From Rubrobacter xylanophilus DSM 9941 (GTDB lineage Bacteria; Actinomycetota; Rubrobacteria; Rubrobacterales; Rubrobacteraceae), in NCBI RefSeq assembly GCF_000014185.1, contig NC_008148.1, forward strand, positions 434,001 through 498,000: 64,000 nt of DNA, written 5' to 3'. The position numbers and the translations under genes are program-made. Under the pieces are notes generated by a model. The model had not been told where the DNA came from. It saw only the letters and a list, made by a program, of their open reading frames with translations, and searched no databases. Of this stretch, positions 8,348 through 17,189 are shown in pieces. How positions within the stretch are numbered: the stretch's first letter is position 1; every line of letters begins with the position of its first letter.

Positions 8348-9800
8348 GCCTCCTCCAGTCTCTCGCCGGTCCGTGCCACCAGCCCCACCAGCCCCCGCAC
8401 ATCCTCCGAGGTTGCCAGCGGGTTGAGCAGGGTGAGCTTGAGGTGCACCCGCCCGCCCACCCGGGTGCGGGCCACCACCGCCTCCCCGCTCCCCAGCAGC
8501 TCGCGCCGGATCCCCGCGTTCACCCGGTCGGCCTCCGCGGCCCTCGCGGGCCTGTACCGGAAGACCACCGTCCCGAGCTGCGGCCGGGCGGCCAGCTCCA
8601 GCCGCGGCTCCTCCCGGACGGACTCCGCGGCGGCCTCCGCCAGCTCTACGGTGCGCTCCACCATCCCGGCGAGCTCCCTCCTCCCGAGCGCCCGCAGCGA
8701 GACGTAGAGCTTGAGGGCGTCGAAGCGCCGGGTGGTCTGCAGCGACTTGCCGACCAGGCTGGGGAGGTCTTCCTCCTCGGGGTTTAGGTAGTCGGCGTGG
8801 GTCCGGATCAGGGCGAGGTCCTCCCCCCTGCGGACGAGGAAGGCAGCGCAGCTTACCGGCTGGTAGAAGCCTTTGTGGAAGTCCACCGCCACCGAGTCGG
8901 CCTCCTCCATCCCGGCGAGCCTGCCCCTGTACCTCTCGCTGAGCGCGAGGGCCCCGCCGTAGGCGGCGTCGGCGTGCAGCCACAGCCCCCGCTCCCTGGC
9001 GCGGGGGGCGAGCTCCGGAAGGGGGTCTATGCTCCCGAAGTCCGTGGTGCCGGCCGTGGCGACGAGGGCGAAGGGCAGGAGCCCCCGCGCCTCGAGCTCC
9101 CGCAGCGTCCGGTCGAGCGCCGCCGGGCTCATCCGGCGGTCGGCGTCGGCGGCCACGGGGACGACCGCCCGCTCCCCGAGCCCGAGCAGGGCCGCCGACC
9201 GGCGCACGGTGAAGTGCGCGTCCTCCGAGCAGAGGATGCGGAGCCGGCCCGCCTCCGGCGGGAGCCCGCTCTCGCGGGCGCTCCGGCCGAGCCGGTCGCG
9301 GGCGTAGCGGTCGCGGGCGAGCAGCAGCCCCATCAGGTTGGACTGGGTGCCGCCGCCGGTGAAGACCCCGTCGGCGCCCGGCCCGTACCCGAAGAGGCCG
9401 CACAGCCAGCGGACGACCCGCTCCTCGAGGGCCGTCGCGGCCGGCGCCTGATCCCAGGAGTCCATCGACTGGTTGGCGGCGGAGATTACGGCCTCCGCCG
9501 CCAGCGCCGGCAGGAGCGGCGGGCAGTGCAGGTGGGTGGCCACAGCGGGTGCGCCACCCGGACGCAGTTCTCCACGACGCACCTCCCGGCCTCCCGGAGC
9601 GCCGCCTCGAGCCCCTCGCCCTCCTCGGGGCAGAGCTCTGCGGCCTCCGGGAGGAGCCGCGAGAGCTCCTCCGGCGCGGCCCCGGAGTAGGGGCGCGGGC
9701 GGCCGAGGTGCCGCAGGAGGACGTCCCCCGCGGCGGCCATCGCCTCCCGGTAGGCTGCGGCGCTCTCGGGGGAGCCGGTGAGGAAGCGGGCTCCGCTCAC
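8329..9800 (-). CDS. rhbB: Diaminobutyrate decarboxylase, RhbB-like, interrupted by a frameshift
   Basis: A PLP-dependent group II decarboxylase that would convert 2,4-diaminobutyrate to 1,3-diaminopropane. The first 87 codons run from a GTG at 9800 (overlapping the aminotransferase stop) to about 9540; the rest is one base out of frame, from 9540 to the stop at 8329. Frame one ends ...RVAHPLW and frame two continues ATHLHCPPLLPALAAE, which joins to the family's usual sequence if one G is added at 9540. Active-site elements are intact: HADAAYGG and the PLP lysine in DFHKGFYQP. Joined length is about 490 residues, the usual family size. A GTG at 9582 could restart translation of the 417-residue second part. 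It may be a true mutation, a sequencing error or recoding. Confidence 0.8.
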
Positions 9801-11194
9801 CGGGCCCCCCGGGAGGCCGCCAGCACCGCCTCGCCGAAGAGCGCGCAGATCTCCTCCGCCTCCTCCTCGGCGATGATGAGGGGCGGCAGGAGGCGCACGA
9901 CCGCGCCGTGGCGGCCGCCGGTCTCGAGGATCAGGCCGCGCCGCAGCGCCTCGGCCTGTACCCTGCGGGCGAGGTCCGGGCGGGCGGGGCGGCTGCCTAG
10001 GGGATCCGGCCCGGCCTCCGGGTCCACGACCTCCACGCCGACCATGAGCCCGCGCCCGCGCACCTCCCCGACGCATCCCGCCTCCCGCTGGACCTCGCGC
10101 AGCCGCTCCAGCAGCAGCTCCCCCATCCGGGCGGCGTGCTCGTGCAGGCGGTTCTTGAGCACGTGGCGGACGGTGGCGGCTCCGGCGGCCATGGCGAGCT
10201 GGTTCCCCCGGAAGGTCCCGGTGTGGGCCCCCGGTTCCCAGACGTCGAGGGCGGCGTCGTAGACCACCGCCGCGAGCGGCAGGCTCCCCCCGATGGCCTT
10301 GGACATCACCACCGCGTCGGGCTCGATGCCGGGGCGCTCGAAGGCCCACACGGTGCCCGTGCGGCCGAGGCCGGTCTGGATCTCGTCGACGATCAGGGGT
10401 ATGCCCCGCTCGCGGGTGATGCGCCGCATCTCGCGCACCCAGCCGTCGGGGGCGGGGATGGAGCCGCCCTCGCCCTGCACCACCTCCAGCACCATGGCGG
10501 CGGGCCTCTTCACCCCGCTCTCCGGGTCGTCCAGCAGCCGCTCGACGTAGCGGGCCCCGACCCGCCAGCCATCCTCGCCGCCCACCCCGAAGGGGCACCG
10601 GTAGCCGTAGGGGTAGGGCAGGAAGTGCACCCCGGGCATCAGCCCCGCGAGCGGCTCCTTGGGGGCCAGCTTGCCCGTGAGGCTCAGGGCGCCGTGGGTC
10701 ATCCCGTGGTAGCCGCCGCTGAAGGAGAGGACGGTCTCCCGCCCGGTCGCGGTCTTGGCGAGCTTCACCGCGGCCTCCACGGCGTCGGCGCCCGCCGGGC
10801 CGCAGAAGTGGATCCTGGCCCTCTCTGCGAACCTCCGCGGCAGACTCCCGAAGAGCTCCTCCACGAAGCGGTCCTTGACCGGGGTGGCGAGGTCCAGGGT
10901 GTGCAGCGGCCCGCCCCGGTCGAGCACCTCCCGGATGGCCTCCACCACGACCGGGTGGTTGTGCCCGAGGGCGAGGGTCCCGGCCCCGGAGAGGCAGTCG
11001 AGGTAGCGCCGCCCGTCGGCGTCCCACACGTAGGGCCCCCGCGCCCTGCTCACGGCGATGGGGATGCTGCGGGGATAGGTGCGGGCGTTGGACTCCCGCG
11101 CCGCCTGCCGTTCTAGCAGCCCCTCCGAGAGGCCCTTCCGTGCGCGGAACGCCGCGGTGCTCTCTGCGCGCAAGGTGTTCTCCCCCTCTCTCAT
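9797..11194 (-). CDS. rhbA: Diaminobutyrate-2-oxoglutarate aminotransferase, RhbA-like
   Basis: A 465-residue class III aminotransferase. FSGGYHGMTHG (near residue 160), the IVDEIQTGLGRTG segment and the PLP lysine in MSKAIGGSLP (near 300) are all present. It transfers an amino group from glutamate to aspartate semialdehyde, giving 2,4-diaminobutyrate, the first committed step toward diaminopropane. GGGGGAG precedes the ATG at 11194. It opens the biosynthetic block; the decarboxylase start overlaps its stop by 4 bases. Confidence 0.88.
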   Translation of the reverse strand: MREGENTLRAESTAAFRARKGLSEGLLERQAARESNARTYPRSIPIAVSRARGPYVWDADGRRYLDCLSGAGTLALGHNHPVVVEAIREVLDRGGPLHTLDLATPVKDRFVEELFGSLPRRFAERARIHFCGPAGADAVEAAVKLAKTATGRETVLSFSGGYHGMTHGALSLTGKLAPKEPLAGLMPGVHFLPYPYGYRCPFGVGGEDGWRVGARYVERLLDDPESGVKRPAAMVLEVVQGEGGSIPAPDGWVREMRRITRERGIPLIVDEIQTGLGRTGTVWAFERPGIEPDAVVMSKAIGGSLPLAAVVYDAALDVWEPGAHTGTFRGNQLAMAAGAATVRHVLKNRLHEHAARMGELLLERLREVQREAGCVGEVRGRGLMVGVEVVDPEAGPDPLGSRPARPDLARRVQAEALRRGLILETGGRHGAVVRLLPPLIIAEEEAEEICALFGEAVLAASRGAR

Positions 11195-11211
11195 CGGATA
11201 ACACTCCCCCC

Positions 11212-11235
11212 GCCGGGCTCGCTGGTGTGCCCGGC
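11212..11235. terminator. Hairpin between binding-protein gene and biosynthetic block
   Basis: GCCGGGC (11212-11218) and GCCCGGC (11229-11235) form a 7-bp stem with a 10-base loop. It lies just upstream of the aminotransferase and about 50 bases after the binding-protein stop. It may attenuate read-through or stabilise the upstream transcript, since I see no separate promoter for the biosynthetic genes. Confidence 0.35.
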
Positions 11236-11284
11236 TGCAAAAGACGCGCCTATTGGACTTTGCGCTCTCTTCCTCAGGCCGCGC

Positions 11285-12244
11285 TCAGGAGGCCCGCCGC
11301 TCCTCTGCCAGATACTTCTCCAGGTCGTCGAGGACGCCGTTTGCTGCGGTGTAGCCGATCCCGAGCATCCACAGGTCGTCGGAGACCTCGTAGACCCTGC
11401 CCTCGCGCACGGCCTCCAGCTGCCGCCAGAGGGGGTCGTTCATGATCTCCTGCTTGGCGGTGTCCTCCTCGTTGCCGTAGACGGTCACGAAGATCACGTC
11501 CCCGCCCATCTTGGGGATGGCCTCCTTGCTGACGTTGAGCAGGGCGAACTCCTCGACGTCCTGGGACTCGGGGCGCGGCAGCCCCACGTCCTCGAGCACG
11601 GTGCCGATGAAGTTCTCCTTCTGGTAGATCCTGGTGTCCCCGGGGACGAACCGGACCACGGAGACCTCGGGCCAGGGCTTCTCGCCGAGCTCGTCGCGGA
11701 GCTCTCGTATGTGCCGCCGGTACTCGCGCTTGACCTCCTCGGCCCTCTCGGTCCTGCCGAGCGCCCTGGCGTGCAGCTCGAAGTTCTGCTTCCAGGTGAC
11801 CCCGGTGGTCTCGGTGAAGACGGTTGGCGCTATCTCGGAGAGCTGGTCGTAGATCTTCTCGTGCCGGAGCTTGCTGGAGAGGATGAGGTCGGGGTCCAGC
11901 GCGGCTATCTTCTCCAGGTTCGGCTGCTCGATGGTGCCCACGAGCTCTATGCCCCGGGTCTTCTCCCCGAGGTACTCCGGCAGCCCCATCCCGGGCACGG
12001 CCTCCACCGCCCCCACCGGCTTGACGCCGAGCGTTATGGCGCTGTCGAGCTCGCCGGTGTCGAGCACGACGACCCGCTCGGGCCGCTCGGGGACCTCGGT
12101 CCGGCCCATGGCGTGCTCTATGATCCTCCCGCCGGAGCCCTCCTCCCCGCCCGAGGAGCCCCCCGAGGCCCCGCCGCAGGCCGCGAGCCCGAGCGCCCCC
12201 GCGGCGAGCAGGACAGAGATCACAAACCCCCTCCACCATGACAT
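11285..12244 (-). CDS. Iron-siderophore ABC transporter, substrate-binding lipoprotein
   Basis: A 319-residue protein with a Sec lipoprotein signal ending LGLAACGG (lipidated Cys near residue 23), followed by a glycine/serine linker and a FepB/FhuD-type binding fold (ERPERVVVLDTGELDSAITLGVKPVG). The ATG at 12244 is chosen because the hydrophobic signal begins there and GAGAGGAGG is 10 bases upstream. The protein sits outside the membrane and delivers ferric siderophore to the permeases encoded divergently. It is the first gene of the leftward unit, directly behind the Fur-like box. Confidence 0.87.
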   Translation of the reverse strand: MSWWRGFVISVLLAAGALGLAACGGASGGSSGGEEGSGGRIIEHAMGRTEVPERPERVVVLDTGELDSAITLGVKPVGAVEAVPGMGLPEYLGEKTRGIELVGTIEQPNLEKIAALDPDLILSSKLRHEKIYDQLSEIAPTVFTETTGVTWKQNFELHARALGRTERAEEVKREYRRHIRELRDELGEKPWPEVSVVRFVPGDTRIYQKENFIGTVLEDVGLPRPESQDVEEFALLNVSKEAIPKMGGDVIFVTVYGNEEDTAKQEIMNDPLWRQLEAVREGRVYEVSDDLWMLGIGYTAANGVLDDLEKYLAEERRAS

Positions 12245-12284
12245 TGCTTCCGCGCCTCCTCTCGTGTATCTTGCGAATGTGCAG

Positions 12285-12307
12285 CTATTGGGAATCATTT
12301 TCAATAG
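12285..12307. promoter_or_regulatory. Fur-like iron box between divergent iron genes
   Basis: A 23-bp palindrome. Its outer arms CTATTG and CAATAG are perfect and its core AAT-C-ATT is symmetric, so 18 of 22 arm positions pair. The centre, TGGGAATCATTTTCA, matches the classical Fur consensus TGATAATNATTATCA at 11 of 14 defined positions. It lies 40 bases upstream of the binding-protein start and 75 bases upstream of the first permease, a position from which it could repress both units when iron is sufficient. Confidence 0.7.
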
Positions 12308-12382
12308 TCGGGACCACCGTAAAGGCCGGGGTCGGGGCCGTCAAGGCCGGTGTGATCCAGATCAGATCTCGGGGGCCTTCTC

Positions 12383-13390
12383 GTGCGGCTCCTGAGGTCG
12401 CGGGCGGCGCTGCTTGCCGGCCTTGGGGTGCTGTGCGTGCTCCTGCTGGTGTGTCTTCTGGCGAGCGTGCGCTTCGGGGCCGCCCGGATCGGGACGATGG
12501 AGGTCATCTCCGCCTTCACCGACTACGACAGGAGCTCGGAGGAGGATCTCATCGTGCGCACCCTGCGGGTGCCGCGGGCGCTCGTGGCCGCGCTGGTGGG
12601 GGCCTCGCTGGCGGTCGCCGGGGCGATCATGCAGGGGCTGACCCGCAACCCGCTTGCGGACCCCGGCATCCTCGGCGTCGAGGCGGGGGCCGCGCTGGCG
12701 GTGGTGGGGGCGGTGTTTCTGCTCGGGGTCTCCTCGCTGTCCGGGTACGCTCTCTTCGCCTTTGCCGGGGCGGCGCTCGCCGCGGCCGTCGTCTACGGGC
12801 TCGGCTCGCTGGGGCGGGGCGGGATGACGCCGATGAAGCTCACCATAGCCGGGGCGGCGCTGGCCTCGCTCCTCACCTCGCTCACCACCGCCGTGCTCAT
12901 CATCGACCGGCAGACGCTCGAGGAGATCCGGTTCTGGCTCGCCGGCTCGGTGGCGGGGAGGGACCTGGAGCTCCTCCTGCAGGTTTTGCCGTACATCGCC
13001 TGCGGGCTGCTCCTGGCGCTCGGCCTGGCCCGCCAGATCACCACCCTCAGCCTCGGGGACGAGGTGGCCGCCGGGCTCGGGCAGCGCGTCGGGCTCGCCA
13101 AGCTGCTCGCGGCGCTCGCCGTCGTGCTGCTCGCCGGGAGCGCCGTCTCCGTGGCCGGGCCCATAGGCTTCGTCGGGCTCGTGGTGCCGCACGTGGCGCG
13201 CTTCTTCGCCGGGGTGGACTACCGCTGGGTGCTGCCGTACTCCGCCCTCGCCGGGGCGGTGCTGCTCGTGTGCGCGGACATCGCGGCCCGGGTCGTGCTG
13301 CGCCCCATGGAGCTCCCGGTCGGGGTGATGACCGCGCTGGTCGGGGCCCCGTTCTTCGTGTACCTGGCGCGCTGGAGGGTCAAGCGGTGA
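12383..13390 (+). CDS. Iron-siderophore ABC transporter permease (FecCD family)
   Basis: A 335-residue polytopic membrane protein with the FecCD signature: [20 protein letters not shown], then [14 protein letters not shown], and near the C terminus [15 protein letters not shown], the loop that contacts the ATPase. About nine hydrophobic segments are visible. No convincing ribosome site precedes the GTG at 12383. Its stop overlaps the start of the second permease by 4 bases. The two permeases probably form a heterodimeric channel for ferric siderophore import. Confidence 0.88.
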   Translation: MRLLRSRAALLAGLGVLCVLLLVCLLASVRFGAARIGTMEVISAFTDYDRSSEEDLIVRTLRVPRALVAALVGASLAVAGAIMQGLTRNPLADPGILGVEAGAALAVVGAVFLLGVSSLSGYALFAFAGAALAAAVVYGLGSLGRGGMTPMKLTIAGAALASLLTSLTTAVLIIDRQTLEEIRFWLAGSVAGRDLELLLQVLPYIACGLLLALGLARQITTLSLGDEVAAGLGQRVGLAKLLAALAVVLLAGSAVSVAGPIGFVGLVVPHVARFFAGVDYRWVLPYSALAGAVLLVCADIAARVVLRPMELPVGVMTALVGAPFFVYLARWRVKR

Positions 13391-14427
13391 GGCGGCGCGC
13401 GGCGCTCCGGCGCGGCGGCCTCTCCCTCGCCGTGGACCTCAGGGCCGCGGCGGTGACCGCGGCCCTCTGCGCGGCCGGGCTCGCCGGCGTCGTGCTCCAC
13501 GTGGGGGTGGGGGAGTACCCCATCTCCCCGCCGGACGTCCTCCGGGCGCTGCTCGGGCTCACCTCCGGAGAGGAGAACTACGCCTTCATCGTCAACGCGC
13601 TGCGGCTCCCGCGGGCGCTCGTCGCCTTTCTTGTGGGGGCTGCGCTGGCCCTCTCCGGCGCCATCCTGCAGGGGCTCACCCGCAACCCGCTCGCCGCGCC
13701 GGAGATCCTCGGGATCAACGCCGGGGCCGGGCTCGCCGCCGTGACCCTCATAGTGGCGCTCCCCTCGGTCCCGGCCGCGCTCGTCCCGCCCGCGGCCTTC
13801 GCGGGCGCCGTGGCGGTGGCCGGCGCGCTCTACCTGGTCGCCTGGCGGGGGGGCAGCTCCCCGGTGCGGCTGGTCCTCATCGGGGTGGGCATCGGGGCGG
13901 TGGCCACCGCCCTGACGACCATCATGATCACCTACGGCGAGATAGAGCAGGTCAGCCAGGCGCTCGTCTGGCTGACCGGCAGCGTCTACGGGCGCTCCTG
14001 GGAGGAGCTGTGGACGCTGCTGCCCTGGCTCGTTGCCTTCGGGGCGCTGGCGCTGCTGCGCGCCCGGCACCTCAACGCCCTCAGCCTCGGGGACGAGGTG
14101 GCCGCCGGGCTGGGGGTCGGGGTCGAGCGGGAGCGCGGGGTGCTCCTGCTGTGCAGCGTGGCGCTCGCCGCCGCCGCCGTGGCCACCGCCGGGACCGTGG
14201 GCTTCGTCGGGCTCATGGCCCCGCACATCGCCCGGCGGCTGGTGGGGCCCTCCCACGGCGGGCTCCTGCCCGCCGCGGCCGCCACCGGCGGGACGCTCGT
14301 CGTGGTGGCCGACCTCGCCGGCCGGGTGGCGTTCGCCCCGCTGGAGATACCCTGCGGCATCGTCACCTCGGCGGTGGGTGCACCGTTCTTCATCTACCTG
14401 CTCTACAGAAGCAAAGACGTAAAGTGA
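13387..14427 (+). CDS. Iron-siderophore ABC transporter permease (FecCD family), second subunit
   Basis: A 346-residue FecCD-family permease starting at a GTG that overlaps the previous stop. It repeats the family motifs [34 protein letters not shown] and [15 protein letters not shown]. It is clearly paralogous to the preceding gene. Two adjacent permease genes are normal for ferric hydroxamate and enterobactin importers. The gene ends 10 bases before the ATPase start. Confidence 0.88.
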   Translation: MRRRAALRRGGLSLAVDLRAAAVTAALCAAGLAGVVLHVGVGEYPISPPDVLRALLGLTSGEENYAFIVNALRLPRALVAFLVGAALALSGAILQGLTRNPLAAPEILGINAGAGLAAVTLIVALPSVPAALVPPAAFAGAVAVAGALYLVAWRGGSSPVRLVLIGVGIGAVATALTTIMITYGEIEQVSQALVWLTGSVYGRSWEELWTLLPWLVAFGALALLRARHLNALSLGDEVAAGLGVGVERERGVLLLCSVALAAAAVATAGTVGFVGLMAPHIARRLVGPSHGGLLPAAAATGGTLVVVADLAGRVAFAPLEIPCGIVTSAVGAPFFIYLLYRSKDVK

Positions 14428-14437
14428 GGAGGATCTC

Positions 14438-15292
14438 TTGAAGGAGCTCGGGAGGCTGTTGAAGAGGGTGGAGGCACCGGCGGGACCGGCCAAGCTCAGG
14501 GCAGAGGGGCTCGTCCTCGGCTACGACGAGGCGACCGTCATAGACGGGCTCGAGGTGGAGGTGCCGCCCGGGAGGATCACCTCCGTCGTCGGCCCCAACG
14601 GCTGCGGCAAGTCCACCCTGCTCCGCTCCCTGGCCCGCCTCCTGCGGCCGCGCGGCGGGGGCGTCTACCTGGACGGCAAGGAGATCTTCTCGCTCCCCAC
14701 CCGCGAGGTCGCCAGGCGGCTGGGCATCCTGCCGCAGAGCCCCGAGGCCCCCGAGGGCCTCACCGTCCGGGAGCTCGCCGCCCAGGGGCGTTACCCGCAC
14801 CAGAGCTGGCTCTCCCAGTGGTCGGCCTCCGACGAGCGGGCCGTGGAGCGGGCGCTGCAGAAGACCGGCATGCTCCCCCTCGCCGACCGGCCCCTCGACA
14901 CCCTCTCCGGCGGCCAGCGGCAGCGCGCCTGGATCTCGATGGCCCTCGCCCAGGAGACGGAGACCCTGCTCCTGGACGAGCCGACCACCTTTCTGGATTT
15001 GGCCCACCAGCTGGAGGTGCTGCAGCTCCTCGGGCGCCTCAACGCCGAGGAGGGCCGCACCGTGGTCATGGTCCTCCACGACCTCAACAACGCCGCCCGC
15101 TACTCGCACCACGTGATCGCCCTGCACGACGGCGGGGTCTACGCCGCGGGGCCGCCGGAGGAGGTCGTGACCCCGGAGCTGCTCCGGGACGTCTTCCACG
15201 TGGAGGCGGACGTCGTCGCCGACCCCAGGACCGGGCTCCCGCTGTGCGTCCCCTACGGCCTGCGCCGCCGCGCGGAAGGGGAGGAGGCGTGA
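14438..15292 (+). CDS. Iron-siderophore ABC transporter ATPase (FepC/FhuC type)
   Basis: A 284-residue ATPase. Walker [10 protein letters not shown] is near residue 52, the signature [11 protein letters not shown] near 150, and Walker [17 protein letters not shown] near 175, with the switch histidine in [10 protein letters not shown]. The LDxxHQ variant after Walker B is typical of FepC-like importers. A TTG start at 14438 follows AGGAGGATC. It powers the two permeases just upstream; its stop overlaps the FhuF-like gene. Confidence 0.9.
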   Translation: MKELGRLLKRVEAPAGPAKLRAEGLVLGYDEATVIDGLEVEVPPGRITSVVGPNGCGKSTLLRSLARLLRPRGGGVYLDGKEIFSLPTREVARRLGILPQSPEAPEGLTVRELAAQGRYPHQSWLSQWSASDERAVERALQKTGMLPLADRPLDTLSGGQRQRAWISMALAQETETLLLDEPTTFLDLAHQLEVLQLLGRLNAEEGRTVVMVLHDLNNAARYSHHVIALHDGGVYAAGPPEEVVTPELLRDVFHVEADVVADPRTGLPLCVPYGLRRRAEGEEA

Positions 15293-16092
15293 GCGGCTCC
15301 CCGCTCGCGGAGGCCCTGGGGCGCGTGGACCCGGACCGCCACCGCTTTCGCATGCGGGCCGGGGCCAGCGGGGAGGGCTGGGTCGTGGCCGCGGAGCTCG
15401 TCTCGGACGCGGCGCTCGCCGGCCGGCAGATACAGCGGGCCCGGAGCAGGTGGGGCCTGCGCCGCCGCGAGGCGGCCGCCTACCTCGTCGGCTCCTACGC
15501 CTGGGGCGTCGGGGGGCCGGCGGCCGCCGCCTACGTTCTGGCCCGGCGCGTCCCCGACCTCTCCCCGCAGAACGTCCTCGTGCGGCTCGACGAGGGCGGG
15601 GGCATCCCCGAGGCCGCGCTCTGCGGGGGGCGCTTCGCCGCCCTGGCCTCCGACCCCGCCTCGGGGCACCCGGAAGCCCTCGCCTTCCCCGGAGAGCCCG
15701 AGCTGCTCGCCTGGATGCGCGGGCGCCTCGTAGCCGGGCTCGGCCCGCTCGTCGAGCTCGTCTCCGGGCTCACCCGCGTCGGCGGGCGGACCCTGTGGGG
15801 GCGGGCCGCCGACCTCCTCGCCCAGAGCTTCCTCATGGTCGGGGAGGACACCCCGGACCAGGTGGGGTGCATGCGGGACGCCCGGGCCTTCGTCTCGGGC
15901 CTCCCCTTCGGGGAGAGGGTCGGCTTCTTCGTCGTGGGGAGCGGGGAGAGGCGCCGGGCGTTCATGAGGCGCAGCATCTGCTGCCAGGCCTACAGGAACC
16001 CCGGGTACGGCTACTGCGACTCCTGCCCGGCGCTCTCCCAGGAGGAGCGGGAGCGCCGGGCCCTGGAGGAGCTGGCGAGGATCCGGGCTTAG
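15289..16092 (+). CDS. fhuF: FhuF-like ferric siderophore reductase
   Basis: A 267-residue protein with the C-terminal FhuF metal signature C-C-x10-C-x2-C ([17 protein letters not shown], near residues 233-249), which holds a [2Fe-2S] cluster in Escherichia coli FhuF. Such proteins reduce ferric hydroxamate siderophores in the cytoplasm to release iron, which fits the hydroxamate chemistry encoded next door. The GTG at 15289 overlaps the ATPase stop. The N-terminal part is weakly conserved, as usual for this family. Confidence 0.82.
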   Translation: MSGSPLAEALGRVDPDRHRFRMRAGASGEGWVVAAELVSDAALAGRQIQRARSRWGLRRREAAAYLVGSYAWGVGGPAAAAYVLARRVPDLSPQNVLVRLDEGGGIPEAALCGGRFAALASDPASGHPEALAFPGEPELLAWMRGRLVAGLGPLVELVSGLTRVGGRTLWGRAADLLAQSFLMVGEDTPDQVGCMRDARAFVSGLPFGERVGFFVVGSGERRRAFMRRSICCQAYRNPGYGYCDSCPALSQEERERRALEELARIRA

Positions 16093-16116
16093 AGACGCGG
16101 AGGAGAAGAAGGAGGG

Positions 16117-17160
16117 ATGGCGGAGACGGTGGAGCGTTTGGGTTCTTCGCGCCGGCCGGGGTGCCGGCGGACGACGCGTCGGGAGTTTCTCGCCGGGGCT
16201 GCGGCGCTGCTCGTTCTGCCCGCGGGGTGCGCGGGCGGCTCCGGCGGGGCCTCCGGCGGGAGCCGCGCCGTGGAGCACCGGTACGGCGTCACCAGGATCT
16301 CCGGCCGGCCCCGGCGCGTGATCTCCCTCGGCTACCAGGAGCACGACGCGCTCTTCGCGCTCGGCGTGGAGCCGGTCGCCGTGCGCTACTGGTACGGCGA
16401 CCGGGACGACGTAATCCACCCCTGGGCCGAGGACGAGGCCGGGGAAGCGGACCCCGAGATCCTCGACATGCCCTTCGGGGAGCTCAACTTCGAGAGGATG
16501 GCCGCGCTGGAGCCCGACCTGATCATGGGCGTCTACGCCGGCCTCACGCGGGACGAGTACGAGACCCTCTCCGAGATAGCCCCCACCGTAGCCCAGCCCG
16601 CGGGCTACGTGAACTTCGGGACGCCCTGGCAGAGGGCGACCCTGATGGCCGGAAGGGCCGTGGGGCGGGAGGGTCGGGCGCGGCGGCTGGTCTCGAGGGT
16701 CGAGGGGCGCTTCGAGGAGGCCCGCAGGGAGCACCCCCGCTTCGACGGGGCCACCGTCGCCGTCGCCAGCTACGGTACCGGAGAGAAGATCGGCTTCTTC
16801 TCCTCCCAGGACGCGCGGGCCCGCTTCTTCACCGGGCTCGGCTTCCGGGTGCCCGAGCGGCTGGACGAGCTCGCCGGGGAGAGCTTCTACGGCACCATAA
16901 GCCCCGAGCGGATGGACCTCCTCGACGCCGACCTGCTGGTCTGGTGCCAGCTGGCCTCCACCGAGGGCGGGAGAGAGGCCATCGAGCGCGACCCGCTGGT
17001 GCGGCGGCTCGCGGCCAGCCGGGAGGGGCGCATGTTCTTCATGGAGGGGGTGCTCGACGACGCGCTCCAGTTCGGCACCGTGCTGAGCCTGCCCTTCCTG
17101 CTCGAGCGGGCGGTGCCCGGCATAGCCGCCGCGGTCGACGGCGACCCGCAGACCACCTGA
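16117..17160 (+). CDS. Siderophore-binding lipoprotein with Tat signal
   Basis: A 347-residue periplasmic-binding fold protein. Its N terminus has a twin-arginine motif (TRREFLAGAAA, Arg at 21-22) followed by a lipobox (LPAGC, Cys near 38), so it should be exported folded and lipid-anchored. The mature part resembles FhuD/FepB-type binding proteins (RRVISLGYQEHDALFALGVEPVAV). It is a close paralogue of the next gene. It may bind a different iron chelate than the Sec-dependent lipoprotein at 11285-12244. Confidence 0.85.
   Translation: MAETVERLGSSRRPGCRRTTRREFLAGAAALLVLPAGCAGGSGGASGGSRAVEHRYGVTRISGRPRRVISLGYQEHDALFALGVEPVAVRYWYGDRDDVIHPWAEDEAGEADPEILDMPFGELNFERMAALEPDLIMGVYAGLTRDEYETLSEIAPTVAQPAGYVNFGTPWQRATLMAGRAVGREGRARRLVSRVEGRFEEARREHPRFDGATVAVASYGTGEKIGFFSSQDARARFFTGLGFRVPERLDELAGESFYGTISPERMDLLDADLLVWCQLASTEGGREAIERDPLVRRLAASREGRMFFMEGVLDDALQFGTVLSLPFLLERAVPGIAAAVDGDPQTT
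16664..16754 (+). repeat. 91-bp patch nearly identical to 17728-17818 (copy A)
   Basis: Copy A lies in the first Tat binding-protein gene. I count 3 mismatches in 91 bases against the copy 1,064 bases downstream in the second gene. The flanking parts of the two genes are much less alike, so the patch looks like recent gene conversion or strong local selection. Confidence 0.75.
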
Positions 17161-17189
17161 GAGACGCACCGGAGAAGGAGGAGAGGACC

